Source: BOG-931 sp963761525 (GTDB taxonomy: Bacteria; Pseudomonadota; Alphaproteobacteria; Rhizobiales; Xanthobacteraceae). From it: a DNA stretch of 64,000 nt. A model generated the notes under the pieces. It did no database searches. It was not told where the DNA came from and saw only the letters and a program-made list of their open reading frames with translations. The stretch spans positions 1,488,001 to 1,552,000 of the forward strand of contig CAVXHG010000008.1 in NCBI GenBank assembly GCA_963761525.1, given 5' to 3'. Numbering within the stretch: the stretch's first letter is position 1; every line of letters begins with the position of its first letter. This document shows, piece by piece, positions 25,212 through 33,088 of this stretch. A program made the translations under genes and the position numbers.

Positions 25212-26481
25212 GACGCCTTTCCCAACTACTTTTTGTTTTCGACGGGCCCTGTTTCCCCCGCCGTATTCCGCGAAACTACGCCGCAGGGTCTAAGATCAGT
25301 TTAAATAACAGGCTAAAAATAAGGTTTATTCGCTGCTTTGGCGCGGAGGTTTATGCTTCAATTCAGGACGAATTCTTTGACAATTTATTCACCGAACCCG
25401 AATGGCTTGTTATCCTCACTTTCTCGATGAGGCGAAGAACTGAAATGTCGACTTTGGACAGCGCCTCCTCGGTTTGGCTACCGGATCGGGGATTCGATCC
25501 AGAGCAAACGAATCCGGCTTACCGACCCCCGCACAGAGAGCACCTCTCGGCCAAATCGGTGAAAAGCAACTGGTGTGCATTTACGGCGCAGCCAGCCCCG
25601 AGACAGACCAACGGCTGGTGCATCATCTGCTGGGCTGTACTTGGAGGTAGAGCGCACACCGATAGAACTATGTGGCGATAAGAATGTCGGATGCGGCAAA
25701 AAAAAGAAACGTCACTTTGGGTCGTAAGGAAAAATGGCGAAACGCGATGCCAGTTCGGCGAGCCTGGCGAACTGATCATACCTTGGATGTCAGCCAAGTA
25801 CTTCCCGAAGAGCTGATGATCCCAAAAAACGGGCGTTACATTGCAAGATTTGGTGTTTGGTTGGTGCCTGAGGACAGCGCGCTGGCTTCTTGAGAAGGCT
25901 TCCGTTTCAGAGAAGTCAACGTGTTTGGCGAACCTCCCATCGCATTAGATGAAAGCAGCTCACAAAGCCAGATGCTCGAATTTCACTTAAGCCCTCACGC
26001 GGAGTATTCGGAAGTTTTGGTGATGGATCATTCGAAGTATGCGATACAACCACACAACTCTGCTTGCTGCTTTCCATCGTTCCCCAAGTAGTGGCTGGGC
26101 CCCAATTTCGAACGGTATTGCCTCGTAAGCTGGTCAGCGGAGACATTGAGAATGCCTCAAGCCTGATGATTTCCAGCCGCAAAAATTGGATGTGAAGATC
26201 ACTCGTCACCGGGGCTTCCTGACCGTTCTGGCGGTGTTGCGGCCAAAACGTTGACCAGCGGTTGAATCCCATCTGGTGCCGCGTCACTGGCAAATAGCTC
26301 TTCACATGGTGGAACATCCAGCGAAACTGAGAGACCCTGTTTAATTTGCTAGTGAGCACCAGCAACCGGTCTCGATCTGCGCCGTAAACGCAGCAGACGT
26401 ACAGAGCGTGCGATCGGCCGTGGTTGAACGTGAAATGGATTGCAAGGCGTAACTGGGGGCGAAGTTCAGAAGCAGGAAAAA
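25212..26481. other. Gene-poor region beside tRNA-Tyr
   Basis: This 1.27 kb stretch is richer in AT than its surroundings and contains only short unmatched reading frames (for example 25445-25681 and 25684-25893 on the plus strand). None has a recognisable domain, a good ribosome site or a codon pattern like the neighbours. It adjoins the 3' end of tRNA-Tyr, a common integration site, so it may be the remains of an integrated element. I saw no integrase or clear direct repeat of the tRNA end. Confidence 0.5.
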
Positions 26482-26566
26482 TGGTGGGAGAGGTAGGATC
26501 GAACCTACGAAGGCGTAAGCCAGCGGATTTACAGTCCGCCCCCTTTGCCACTCGGGACACTCTCCC
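26482..26566 (-). tRNA. tRNA-Tyr (GTA)
   Basis: The minus strand folds as a class II tRNA. The acceptor pair GGGAGAG/CTCTCCC, a D-arm with CCGAGTGGCAAAGGGG, the anticodon loop CTGTAAA (anticodon GTA), a long variable arm (GGCTTACGCC) and the T-arm GTAGGTTCGATCCTAC are all visible, and the CCA end is encoded (26484-26482). Length 85 nt. Confidence 0.97.
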
Positions 26567-26701
26567 GCACCATGGCGGGCCACTTAGACCGGCGACCCGG
26601 CCGAGGGCGCTATATGGTTGGATCGCTCCGACTAGTCAATCGAAATGGTCGAATTGCCAAGTGCATGAGCCCGTGACAGAAGCGGTCATGAGCGAACGGC
26701 C

Positions 26702-27487
26702 GTGGCAGAAAAGACCGCGCCCGCAAGGCCGCCGGTTCGGCGGAAAACCAGCGGACGCGACAGGGTACGCGGGGAACCCGGCGGCCCGGTCATCCTTTAC
26801 GGCTGGCACAGCGTCACCGCGGCGCTCGCCAATCCGGCGCGTCATATCCGGCGCCTGCTCGCCACCGAAAATGCGCTGCGGCGTCTTACCGAAGAAGGCA
26901 TCAAACTCGCGGTCGAACCGGAACTGGTGCGGCCCGACGCGCTCGTGGCGCGGCTGACGCCCGATGCGGTCCATCAAGGATTACTTGCCGAAGCCGATCC
27001 CCTGCCCTCGCCCGACGTCGAGGACATGCCGGCCACGGGTGTCGTGCTGGCACTCGATCAGATCACCGACCCCCACAACGTCGGCGCGATTTTGCGAACC
27101 GCCGCAGCCTTCGCCATAACGGCAATTGTCACCACGGCGCGCCACAGCCCGGAAGCGACCGGCGTGCTCGCCAAATCGGCCTCCGGAGCGCTTGAGCTTG
27201 TGCCGATTGTCACCGTGCAAAATCTGGCGCGGGGGCTGACGGCGCTGAAAGAACGCGGCTTCCTGCTGGTCGGCCTCGATAGCGACGCTCCGGACGATCT
27301 CGCGGCCATTGAGCTTCGCGCACCGCTCGCCCTGGTGCTTGGCGCAGAAGGCAAAGGACTACGGCAATTGACCGGCGAGACTTGCGATCGTCTCGCGCGG
27401 CTCGATCTTCCCGGCGAGATCAAAAGCCTCAATGTGTCGAATGCCGCGGCGCTTGCGCTTTACATCGCCAACCGCGCCATCAGCTAG
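26702..27487 (+). CDS. rlmB: 23S rRNA (guanosine-2'-O-)-methyltransferase RlmB / TrmH family
   Basis: SPOUT-class methyltransferase acting on 23S rRNA G2251. The N-terminal substrate-binding part is VILYGWHSVTAALANPARHI. The knotted catalytic domain shows VLALDQITDPHNVGAILRTA (motif 1), PLALVLGAEGKGLRQLTGET (motif 2) and IKSLNVSNAAALALYI (motif 3). The start is uncertain. GTG 26702 is used here, giving 261 residues. However, an ATG at 26688 in another frame (MSERPWQKRPRPQGRRFG) reads like the basic N-terminus of this family and would join after one frame change near 26775. This could be a lesion, a sequence error or chance. Confidence 0.88.
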   Translation: MAEKTAPARPPVRRKTSGRDRVRGEPGGPVILYGWHSVTAALANPARHIRRLLATENALRRLTEEGIKLAVEPELVRPDALVARLTPDAVHQGLLAEADPLPSPDVEDMPATGVVLALDQITDPHNVGAILRTAAAFAITAIVTTARHSPEATGVLAKSASGALELVPIVTVQNLARGLTALKERGFLLVGLDSDAPDDLAAIELRAPLALVLGAEGKGLRQLTGETCDRLARLDLPGEIKSLNVSNAAALALYIANRAIS

Positions 27488-27506
27488 GGCGTGGAGTCAT
27501 TAGCGC

Positions 27507-28031
27507 TTATGGTACGCCATCGATGGCCGGTCGTCTGAACCCCATAGCCATCCACACACTGAGCAATTTCAGCATGAATTTTCCGGAGTGGCCTGGATAG
27601 TTGGCCATATCGTCGGACAAAATCACCCCCTCAGGTCGCTCGGCAGTCATCATCCGCATGGTCGCTGGCGGGATATCGTTGGGAAGGCGGCCGCGATAGA
27701 CCGTGAGCCAGTGACCCTTGGTGAAGTCGAGGAACATGGCCGTGTTACAACAGCGCGCGTACATTCGCCTCGTCGGCGAACCCGGTTTTAGCCGTCGCTG
27801 CTCAAAAAGGTCCCCGCCCCGGACGCAACGTACTCGATCCTTGCGATAGAGAACGTAGTCTGTACCGCCATCCTCGGCCAAAATAGAATCGGCGCCGGGC
27901 ACCGCTTGATGCCGGCGACCTGCCTCTTGGCAACTCGCGCAATAACAAATGCCCCGCAAAATTGGAGTCCCGACAATCTGGAGCTCGACTTTGCCGCAGC
28001 GACACGATGCCGATGTGCTTTCATTCGTCAT
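27507..28031 (-). CDS. GFA-like (glutathione-dependent formaldehyde-activating family) protein
   Basis: A 174-residue beta-rich protein with the Mss4/GFA zinc layout: CRCGKVEL near residue 10, CYCASCQEAG near residue 29, and MYARCCNTAMFLD near residue 91. These give the four zinc-ligand cysteines of the fold. Family members are loosely called formaldehyde-activating enzymes, but most, including this DUF6151-like type, have no shown activity. It stands alone, convergent with rlmB. Confidence 0.72.
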   Translation of the reverse strand: MTNESTSASCRCGKVELQIVGTPILRGICYCASCQEAGRRHQAVPGADSILAEDGGTDYVLYRKDRVRCVRGGDLFEQRRLKPGSPTRRMYARCCNTAMFLDFTKGHWLTVYRGRLPNDIPPATMRMMTAERPEGVILSDDMANYPGHSGKFMLKLLSVWMAMGFRRPAIDGVP

Positions 28032-28158
28032 TTCGCATCGCCTTCAATTTACCCTTGAACCCGGGTGCGGCCGCTTTGCACGATGGCGCGACAATTCTGT
28101 TGCGCTTATCTGAAATATGAAAAGCAGCACGCAAGCTAGAGCGCCGCTGAAATGCCAG

Positions 28159-29199
28159 CTACTTCGCCGACGAGGAAGACGAGGCTGGCTTCGCCTGCTC
28201 GGCGATTAATTTCTTCACCGCGGCGCGGATCGGTTGAAACGGACCCAACTTATGTTGTTCCGGATCGAAGTCATCCGCATAGGGACCATAAGGCGTGTCG
28301 ATGGGCTTCTGCAGCCGGTTTGGGAAGTCACGATCCAACCCGGCCTTGTGTGGACGTGGCTGTGACTCGACGAAGGCCGCCACGTCCCACGCATCCGTAT
28401 CCGGCACCGCAGGCTGTTGCCACGTGGCGCCGTTCGGCATGTTGCTGTGGACGAAGTTGGCAGCAATACCCAGTCGCGCCATTCCGGCACCGTCATTAAA
28501 GCTATCCGGTCCCCAGAGCGGAGGGATGACGTAACCCTGAGCATCGCCAGCATTGCCGACGCGCTGACCTTGTCCGTTGTCGCCGTGACAGGCGGCGCAG
28601 GTTTGAGCGTATACGGTGCGCCCATGCGCGGGATCGGCAGCGCGGGTGAGCTCGGTCATTGTCCCGGAGCCGCGGCCGGTTGTTGGCGCGCCGACCGCAC
28701 GACCGGTCGATAAGAACATCATGTACGCGACCATTGCCGTTAACTCCGCGCCGCCGGCAGGGAGCATTTTGCCGTTCATGCTGCGCGTCATGCAGCCTTG
28801 GATGCGATCCTCGATCGTTCCGACACTGCCCGATCGGGCGCGGTAATTAGGAAAATCAGCGTAGACGCCCTGGAAAGGAAGCCCGAATTCCTTGGTGCCT
28901 GACTGAAGGTGGCAGTTTTGACACGTCAGATTATTGCCGGACCATCGTCGTGCTGGATCGGCAACTTCCGGGCCGATCAAAGATGCGGTCTTGCTGATCA
29001 GATCCCGACCATAACGGACCGTGCGTCCCCAATCGTTATCGGGGAGCTTGTCGGCATCCGGCACTGTCCATGGTGGCGCAGCAGCCGGCGCGGAGCTCGA
29101 CGCGAGGGGCTCAGCAGCGCGCGCGTTCCCGGCGGCGCACACGAACAACAATCCAGTTGTCGCAAAAGCTGCGAGCAAGACGATATTTGATTTTGTCAT
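28159..29199 (-). CDS. Dihaem cytochrome c, TsdA-like (thiosulfate dehydrogenase family)
   Basis: A 346-residue periplasmic protein with signal MTKSNIVLLAAFATTGLLFV. Two c-haem sites are visible: CQNCH (in GNNLTCQNCHLQSGTKEFG) and CAACH (in TCAACHGDNGQGQ). The stretch GVYADFPNYRARSGSVGTIE and the following RIQGCMTRSMNGKMLP match TsdA enzymes, which oxidise thiosulfate to tetrathionate; the Cys in the latter is a likely axial ligand of haem 1. I prefer ATG 29199 to one 12 codons earlier. No sox or tsdB gene is near, so the electron acceptor is unknown. Confidence 0.82.
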   Translation of the reverse strand: MTKSNIVLLAAFATTGLLFVCAAGNARAAEPLASSSAPAAAPPWTVPDADKLPDNDWGRTVRYGRDLISKTASLIGPEVADPARRWSGNNLTCQNCHLQSGTKEFGLPFQGVYADFPNYRARSGSVGTIEDRIQGCMTRSMNGKMLPAGGAELTAMVAYMMFLSTGRAVGAPTTGRGSGTMTELTRAADPAHGRTVYAQTCAACHGDNGQGQRVGNAGDAQGYVIPPLWGPDSFNDGAGMARLGIAANFVHSNMPNGATWQQPAVPDTDAWDVAAFVESQPRPHKAGLDRDFPNRLQKPIDTPYGPYADDFDPEQHKLGPFQPIRAAVKKLIAEQAKPASSSSSAK

Positions 29200-29381
29200 C
29201 GCAGGTTTCCCGGTGACCGGCGAACGCGCAACCAAGAACCGATATTCCAGTCAGTTGCATCATCGCTTGGAATATTGGTCTTGAATAGAGCCCAATCGGC
29301 TTCGTCTGCATCAGCGCGATAACGGTCGATCGTAGCGCAGCTGAAAACACTCGTTGAGCAACGTCAGAAAGCCGCATCAGC

Positions 29382-29414
29382 AAAAACAAAGGCCCGCGAC
29401 GAGCGCGGGCCTTT
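29382..29414 (-). terminator. Intrinsic terminator of the Cys/Tyr-rich protein gene
   Basis: Minus-strand stem AAAGGCCCGCG / CGCGGGCCTTT with a 5-base loop, followed by GTTTTTG. It lies 27 bp past the stop codon. Confidence 0.85.
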
Positions 29415-29440
29415 GCATTCTTCAGCGGTGGGCGGCGAAC

Positions 29441-30052
29441 TCAGCCGCGCCAGTAGTGATGACCGTAGGACGGACGGCCGTAGTACGGATGACCGTAATA
29501 ACGCGGCGCATAGTAAGCATGATGGTAGTACGGCCGCGGATAGTAGCGGTGCCCATACGATGGATAGTACGGGGGCGGCGCGTATTCCGCCTGCGGAGCG
29601 TAAGTGCGGTACGGCACCATGACGCCCGGGCCGGAGTAGTTCGGACCCTGGTTCGTGACATAAAGCGGCGCCGGTTGCGTGTAGACCGGAGTGCTCGCCA
29701 TGCCGCAGGTGTTGCATGGATCGTAGGCGACCGGAGCCGGAGCGCCGCAGCCGCCGCAACCATTGCCCCAACTGGGTGTCGGCGCGACCGGCGGAACAAA
29801 GGTCATCGCCGCAGTCGGCGTGCCGCAAACGCCGCAACCGACATTGATCGGCGCGGGCGCAATCGGAGTTGCATAGACGATCGGCGCATAGGCCTGCACA
29901 CCGCAACTGCCGCAACCCTGCGCGACCGGCGCAGGCACGTAATAAGTCTGTGCCGGGGCTTGGTAGCTACAGCACTGTGCAAACGCCGACGGCGCCATGC
30001 CGACGGTGAAGACTGTGGCCAGCGCCACGAAGACAGAACGATGGAACGACAT
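29441..30052 (-). CDS. Secreted Cys-, Pro- and Tyr-rich protein
   Basis: A 203-residue protein with a signal peptide (MSFHRSVFVALATVFTVGMA, cleaved near AFA-QCC). The mature part has several C-G-x-C-G units (GCGSCG, GCGVCG, GCGGCG, and CNTCG) spaced about 25-45 residues apart in Pro/Ala-rich sequence. A Tyr/His/Pro/Gly tail (YYPSYGHRYYPRPYYHHAYY) follows. The CxxC units suggest metal binding or disulfides; the tail resembles those of other envelope proteins of Bradyrhizobium relatives. A good ribosome site (GAGGGAG) precedes the ATG. Function unknown. Confidence 0.72.
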   Translation of the reverse strand: MSFHRSVFVALATVFTVGMAPSAFAQCCSYQAPAQTYYVPAPVAQGCGSCGVQAYAPIVYATPIAPAPINVGCGVCGTPTAAMTFVPPVAPTPSWGNGCGGCGAPAPVAYDPCNTCGMASTPVYTQPAPLYVTNQGPNYSGPGVMVPYRTYAPQAEYAPPPYYPSYGHRYYPRPYYHHAYYAPRYYGHPYYGRPSYGHHYWRG

Positions 30053-30128
30053 GTTACTCCCTCTACAACTGCCCCGATGAGGAGGCGGATAAAGGCAGAC
30101 CGGATTCGGCCCGCCAAACTGGTGGCCA

Positions 30129-30590
30129 TCACGGATGATGGTGATGCGGTCCTCTTTGATTGCGATTGGATTCGATAGTCGGCGAATAGACGATCGGCGG
30201 CGTCGGGTACGGCGCATAGTTGGTGACTGGTCCTGGCGCCGATTGGCTGGACCAGCTGCGGAAATAGCTTGGCGCCGGTGGCGGCTTTGGCGCGCCAGGC
30301 GGCGGCACAATCTCAAGACGCCCATAACCGGGCTTGCGACCGTCGCGCGGGAAATACCCCGGCACGGAATTAGGCACGGAAACCTGCAGCGGCCGATAAA
30401 CCACGGTGGGCGTCACCAGACCCGGCCGGTCGAGGCCGAACTCGCCTTCAACAATGCCCCACGAAGCGTCGACGCCATTGATCATCACCGGCACGTCGGG
30501 ACGGCCGGGAATAACGATCTCCGGCTCGCGCTGCGCAAAGGCAGGCGAAGCAGTTACGGCAAGGATCGCCATCACGGCGAGTAAGCGCAT
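30129..30590 (-). CDS. Secreted Pro-rich hypothetical protein
   Basis: A 153-residue protein with a cleavable signal (MRLLAVMAILAVTASPAFAQ). The mature part begins REPEIVIPGRPDVPVMINGV, continues with a conserved-looking segment (VDASWGIVEGEFGLDRPGLV) and ends in a Pro/Tyr/Ser-rich stretch with a HHHHP tail. I recognise it only as a conserved hypothetical type in Hyphomicrobiales. It lies 76 bp upstream of the Cys/Tyr-rich gene on the same strand and may be co-transcribed. Confidence 0.68.
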   Translation of the reverse strand: MRLLAVMAILAVTASPAFAQREPEIVIPGRPDVPVMINGVDASWGIVEGEFGLDRPGLVTPTVVYRPLQVSVPNSVPGYFPRDGRKPGYGRLEIVPPPGAPKPPPAPSYFRSWSSQSAPGPVTNYAPYPTPPIVYSPTIESNRNQRGPHHHHP

Positions 30591-30885
30591 CGAATAGCCC
30601 GGAGCGGTTCAACTCTTCAGGCAATTCTAAGGAAGCGGCGGCGGAAATTCGTTTAAATCCCGGCACTTTAGCAAGTGAATTGCGCGGTAAGATTAATCGC
30701 CCGTTCGCTCTCCGGCTCTGGTGGGTTCAAGAAAACCAACGACGCCCCCGACTTTAGGCTTACGACCTCCGGCGGAGAGACAGCGCCGCGCTCGCGGAAT
30801 ACGGTTTCCAAATGGAAAACTCTGCGTCCGCGTGTGTTGCAGCGCAGCGTAATTCCTAACGATTAAACATCAGGGGGATTCGTCC

Positions 30886-32514
30886 ATGACGACCATGGCT
30901 GTGAACGCGCCGCGTTCCGGCGGAATGACAAGCGAACAGAAGCTTGTCATTTTCGCTTCTTCGCTCGGCACCGTTTTCGAGTGGTACGACTTTTACATCT
31001 ACGGCACCCTCGCCGTGTTCCTGGCGAAATATTTCTTCTCCAGCGTGCCGGCGAACGTTGCTTTCGTCTTCACGCTGCTGGCCTTCGCTGCCGGTTTCGC
31101 GGTTCGCCCGTTCGGCGCGCTGATCTTCGGCCGCCTCGGCGACATGATCGGCCGCAAATATACCTTCCTGATCACCATGAGCCTGATGGGTATCGGCACG
31201 TTCTTCATCGGCGTGCTGCCGGGTTTCGCCACTTGGGGCATCGCCGCGCCGGTCGTGTTGATCTGCCTCCGCCTCGTCCAGGGTCTCGCCCTCGGCGGTG
31301 AATACGGCGGAGCGGCGATCTACGTCGCCGAACACGCGCCGGCGAACAAGCGCGGCTATTACACGTCGTGGATTCAAACCACCGCGACGCTCGGCCTGTT
31401 CATGGCGATACTGCTGGTGCTCGGCATCCGCACCTGGATGGGTGAGGCCGCGTTCGGCGATTGGGGCTGGCGGATTCCGTTCCTACTCTCCGCCATCCTG
31501 CTCGCGGTTTCGGTCTGGATTCGGCTCAAGCTCAATGAATCGCCGCTGTTCCAACAGATGGTTCAAGAGGGCAAGCAGTCCAAGCGGCCGCTGACAGAAG
31601 CCTTCGGCCAGTGGGACAATGCCAAGATCGCGCTCCTCGCGCTGCTCGGCGCGACCATGGGCGAAGCGGTTGTCTGGTACGGCGGACAGTTCTACGCGCT
31701 GTTCTTCCTGACCCAGACTCTGAAAGTGCCTGCGGTGACGGCGAGCATCCTGATTGCAGTCGGCCTTGCGATTGGCACGCCGTTCTTCCTCCTGTTCGGG
31801 GCGTTGTCTGACAAGATCGGCCGCAAGCCGATTATCCTTGCCGGCTTCGCGCTCGCCGTTGCGACCTACTTCCCGCTCTTCCAGGGCATCACCCACTTCG
31901 CCAATCCGAAGCTGGAAGCGGCGCTCAACGGCGCTCCGATCACGGTCACCGCCGATCCGGCCGAATGCTCGTTCCAGTTCAAGGCAACGGGCGTCGAGAA
32001 GTACACCACCGGCTGCGATACCATCAAGTCCGCGTTGGTGAATCTCTCGGTGAACTACAACAACACGGCGGCTGCGCCGGGCACCAAGGCCAGCGTGCAG
32101 ATCGGTGATCAGACCATCGCCGCCGACGCACCGGACCTCGCAAAGACGATCGCGGCGGCAGTGAAATCGCACGGCTACCCGGCCAGCGCCGACACGAATG
32201 ACATCAACTACCCGATGACGATCCTCTTGCTCGCCATCCTCGTGGTTTACGTCACGATGGTCTATGGACCGATCGCGGCATGGCTGGTCGAATTGTTCCC
32301 GACCCGCATCCGCTACACTGGTCTGTCGCTGCCCTATCACATCGGCAACGGCTGGTTCGGCGGCTTCCTGCCGGCGACCGTCTTTGCCATCGTGGCGACG
32401 ACCGGAAATATCTACTCGGGTCTCTGGTATCCGATCGGTGTTGCGGCGGTGGCCTTCATCATCGGGCTGATCTTCCTGCCCGAGACGAAGGATCGCGACA
32501 TCAGCAAGATCTAG
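30886..32514 (+). CDS. MFS metabolite:H+ symporter (MHS family) with periplasmic insert
   Basis: A 542-residue 12-helix transporter of the KgtP/ShiA-like MHS family. FEWYDFYIYGTLAVFLAKYF at residue 27 and FGRLGDMIGRKYTFLITMSL are the family signature, with GLALGGEYGGAAIYVAEHAP further on. A segment of about 100 residues lies between helices in the second half (residues about 345-445) with two cysteines (AECSFQF and TGCDTIK). It is longer than usual there. The substrate is probably a carboxylate, but this is not shown. It ends at a strong terminator. The start ATG 30886 has GGGGG 10 bases upstream. Confidence 0.87.
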   Translation: MTTMAVNAPRSGGMTSEQKLVIFASSLGTVFEWYDFYIYGTLAVFLAKYFFSSVPANVAFVFTLLAFAAGFAVRPFGALIFGRLGDMIGRKYTFLITMSLMGIGTFFIGVLPGFATWGIAAPVVLICLRLVQGLALGGEYGGAAIYVAEHAPANKRGYYTSWIQTTATLGLFMAILLVLGIRTWMGEAAFGDWGWRIPFLLSAILLAVSVWIRLKLNESPLFQQMVQEGKQSKRPLTEAFGQWDNAKIALLALLGATMGEAVVWYGGQFYALFFLTQTLKVPAVTASILIAVGLAIGTPFFLLFGALSDKIGRKPIILAGFALAVATYFPLFQGITHFANPKLEAALNGAPITVTADPAECSFQFKATGVEKYTTGCDTIKSALVNLSVNYNNTAAAPGTKASVQIGDQTIAADAPDLAKTIAAAVKSHGYPASADTNDINYPMTILLLAILVVYVTMVYGPIAAWLVELFPTRIRYTGLSLPYHIGNGWFGGFLPATVFAIVATTGNIYSGLWYPIGVAAVAFIIGLIFLPETKDRDISKI

Positions 32515-32531
32515 TAATACGACAAATGAGT

Positions 32532-32568
32532 ATGCGGGGCGGCCATGACGGCCGCCCCGCATTTTTTT
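32532..32568 (+). terminator. Strong intrinsic terminator
   Basis: Stem ATGCGGGGCGGCC / GGCCGCCCCGCAT with loop ATGAC, then seven T. It ends the MHS transporter gene and may serve the converging small gene at 32586. Confidence 0.93.
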
Positions 32569-32585
32569 GGTGAGCGGAATTTAGA

Positions 32586-32888
32586 TCAGCCGATCTGCCG
32601 GGCGAGGAAATTACGCAAGGCCGCGACCAGTGCGCATAACGCGGCAAAGCCAAGAGCCGCGCCGGCAATTTCCGGCAAATTGGCCAGCACCGCAATCGAA
32701 CGATCGCTTGCCGCAATTGTTCCATGCAGCGAAACGAATGTCTTAATCAACGCCGCGGCAACACCGATACCGGCACCATAAATCGCGGCGCGCGTGATCC
32801 GCCACGCCTCCGGCTTGTCCGGTGACAGATAGAACGACGGCAGCATTGCTATTCGGTCGCTCCCGCGAGGGTCATGCTTGGGCTCCAT
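32586..32888 (-). CDS. Small membrane protein, two helices
   Basis: About 100 residues (MEPKHDPRGSDRIAMLPSFY...). Two hydrophobic segments, AAIYGAGIGVAAALIKTFVS and IAGAALGFAALCALVAALRN, suggest a hairpin membrane protein. An alternative start is ATG 32846 (MLPSFYLSP), 14 codons later. I do not recognise a family. No linked gene on the same strand explains it. It converges with the MHS gene across the terminator at 32532-32568. Confidence 0.5.
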   Translation of the reverse strand: MEPKHDPRGSDRIAMLPSFYLSPDKPEAWRITRAAIYGAGIGVAAALIKTFVSLHGTIAASDRSIAVLANLPEIAGAALGFAALCALVAALRNFLARQIG

Positions 32889-33012
32889 CGACTTGGCCCG
32901 ACAAGGTAATGGCTCCCGCCTCACCTGTCAGGTGGGATGACGGCGCAGACATTTAGCCGCGCTGGTAGACGACGGAATACTCTACTAACATCCGGCCCGC
33001 TCGTGGTTCTTT

Positions 33013-33066
33013 GCTTCAAGCATTCGTGCAGGGTGCCTCCCAAAACGGGAGGCGAATGTTTGAAGC
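33013..33066 (+). promoter_or_regulatory. Long hairpin in the leader of the tctA-tctB gene
   Basis: The arms GCTTCAAGCATTCG (33013-33026) and CGAATGTTTGAAGC (33053-33066) pair over 14 positions with one G-T. Inside, GCCTCCC (33035-33041) pairs with GGGAGGC (33047-33053). The structure ends nine bases before the ribosome site GAGAGGAG. Such a hairpin could be an RNA element or a dyad operator; no consensus is known to me. Confidence 0.5.
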
Positions 33067-33088
33067 GGACCGCTGGAGAGGAGCGCCG

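Noticed and set aside
25480..25518. Inverted ends ACCGGAT / ATCCGGC like a tRNA acceptor
   Set aside because: Only 39 bases long, no anticodon or D-arm; matches a short chance dyad.
25916..26560. 214-codon minus-strand frame ending near the tRNA
   Set aside because: Its first residues are the translated tRNA-Tyr (a common false gene start) and the remainder lacks a family, so it was not called.
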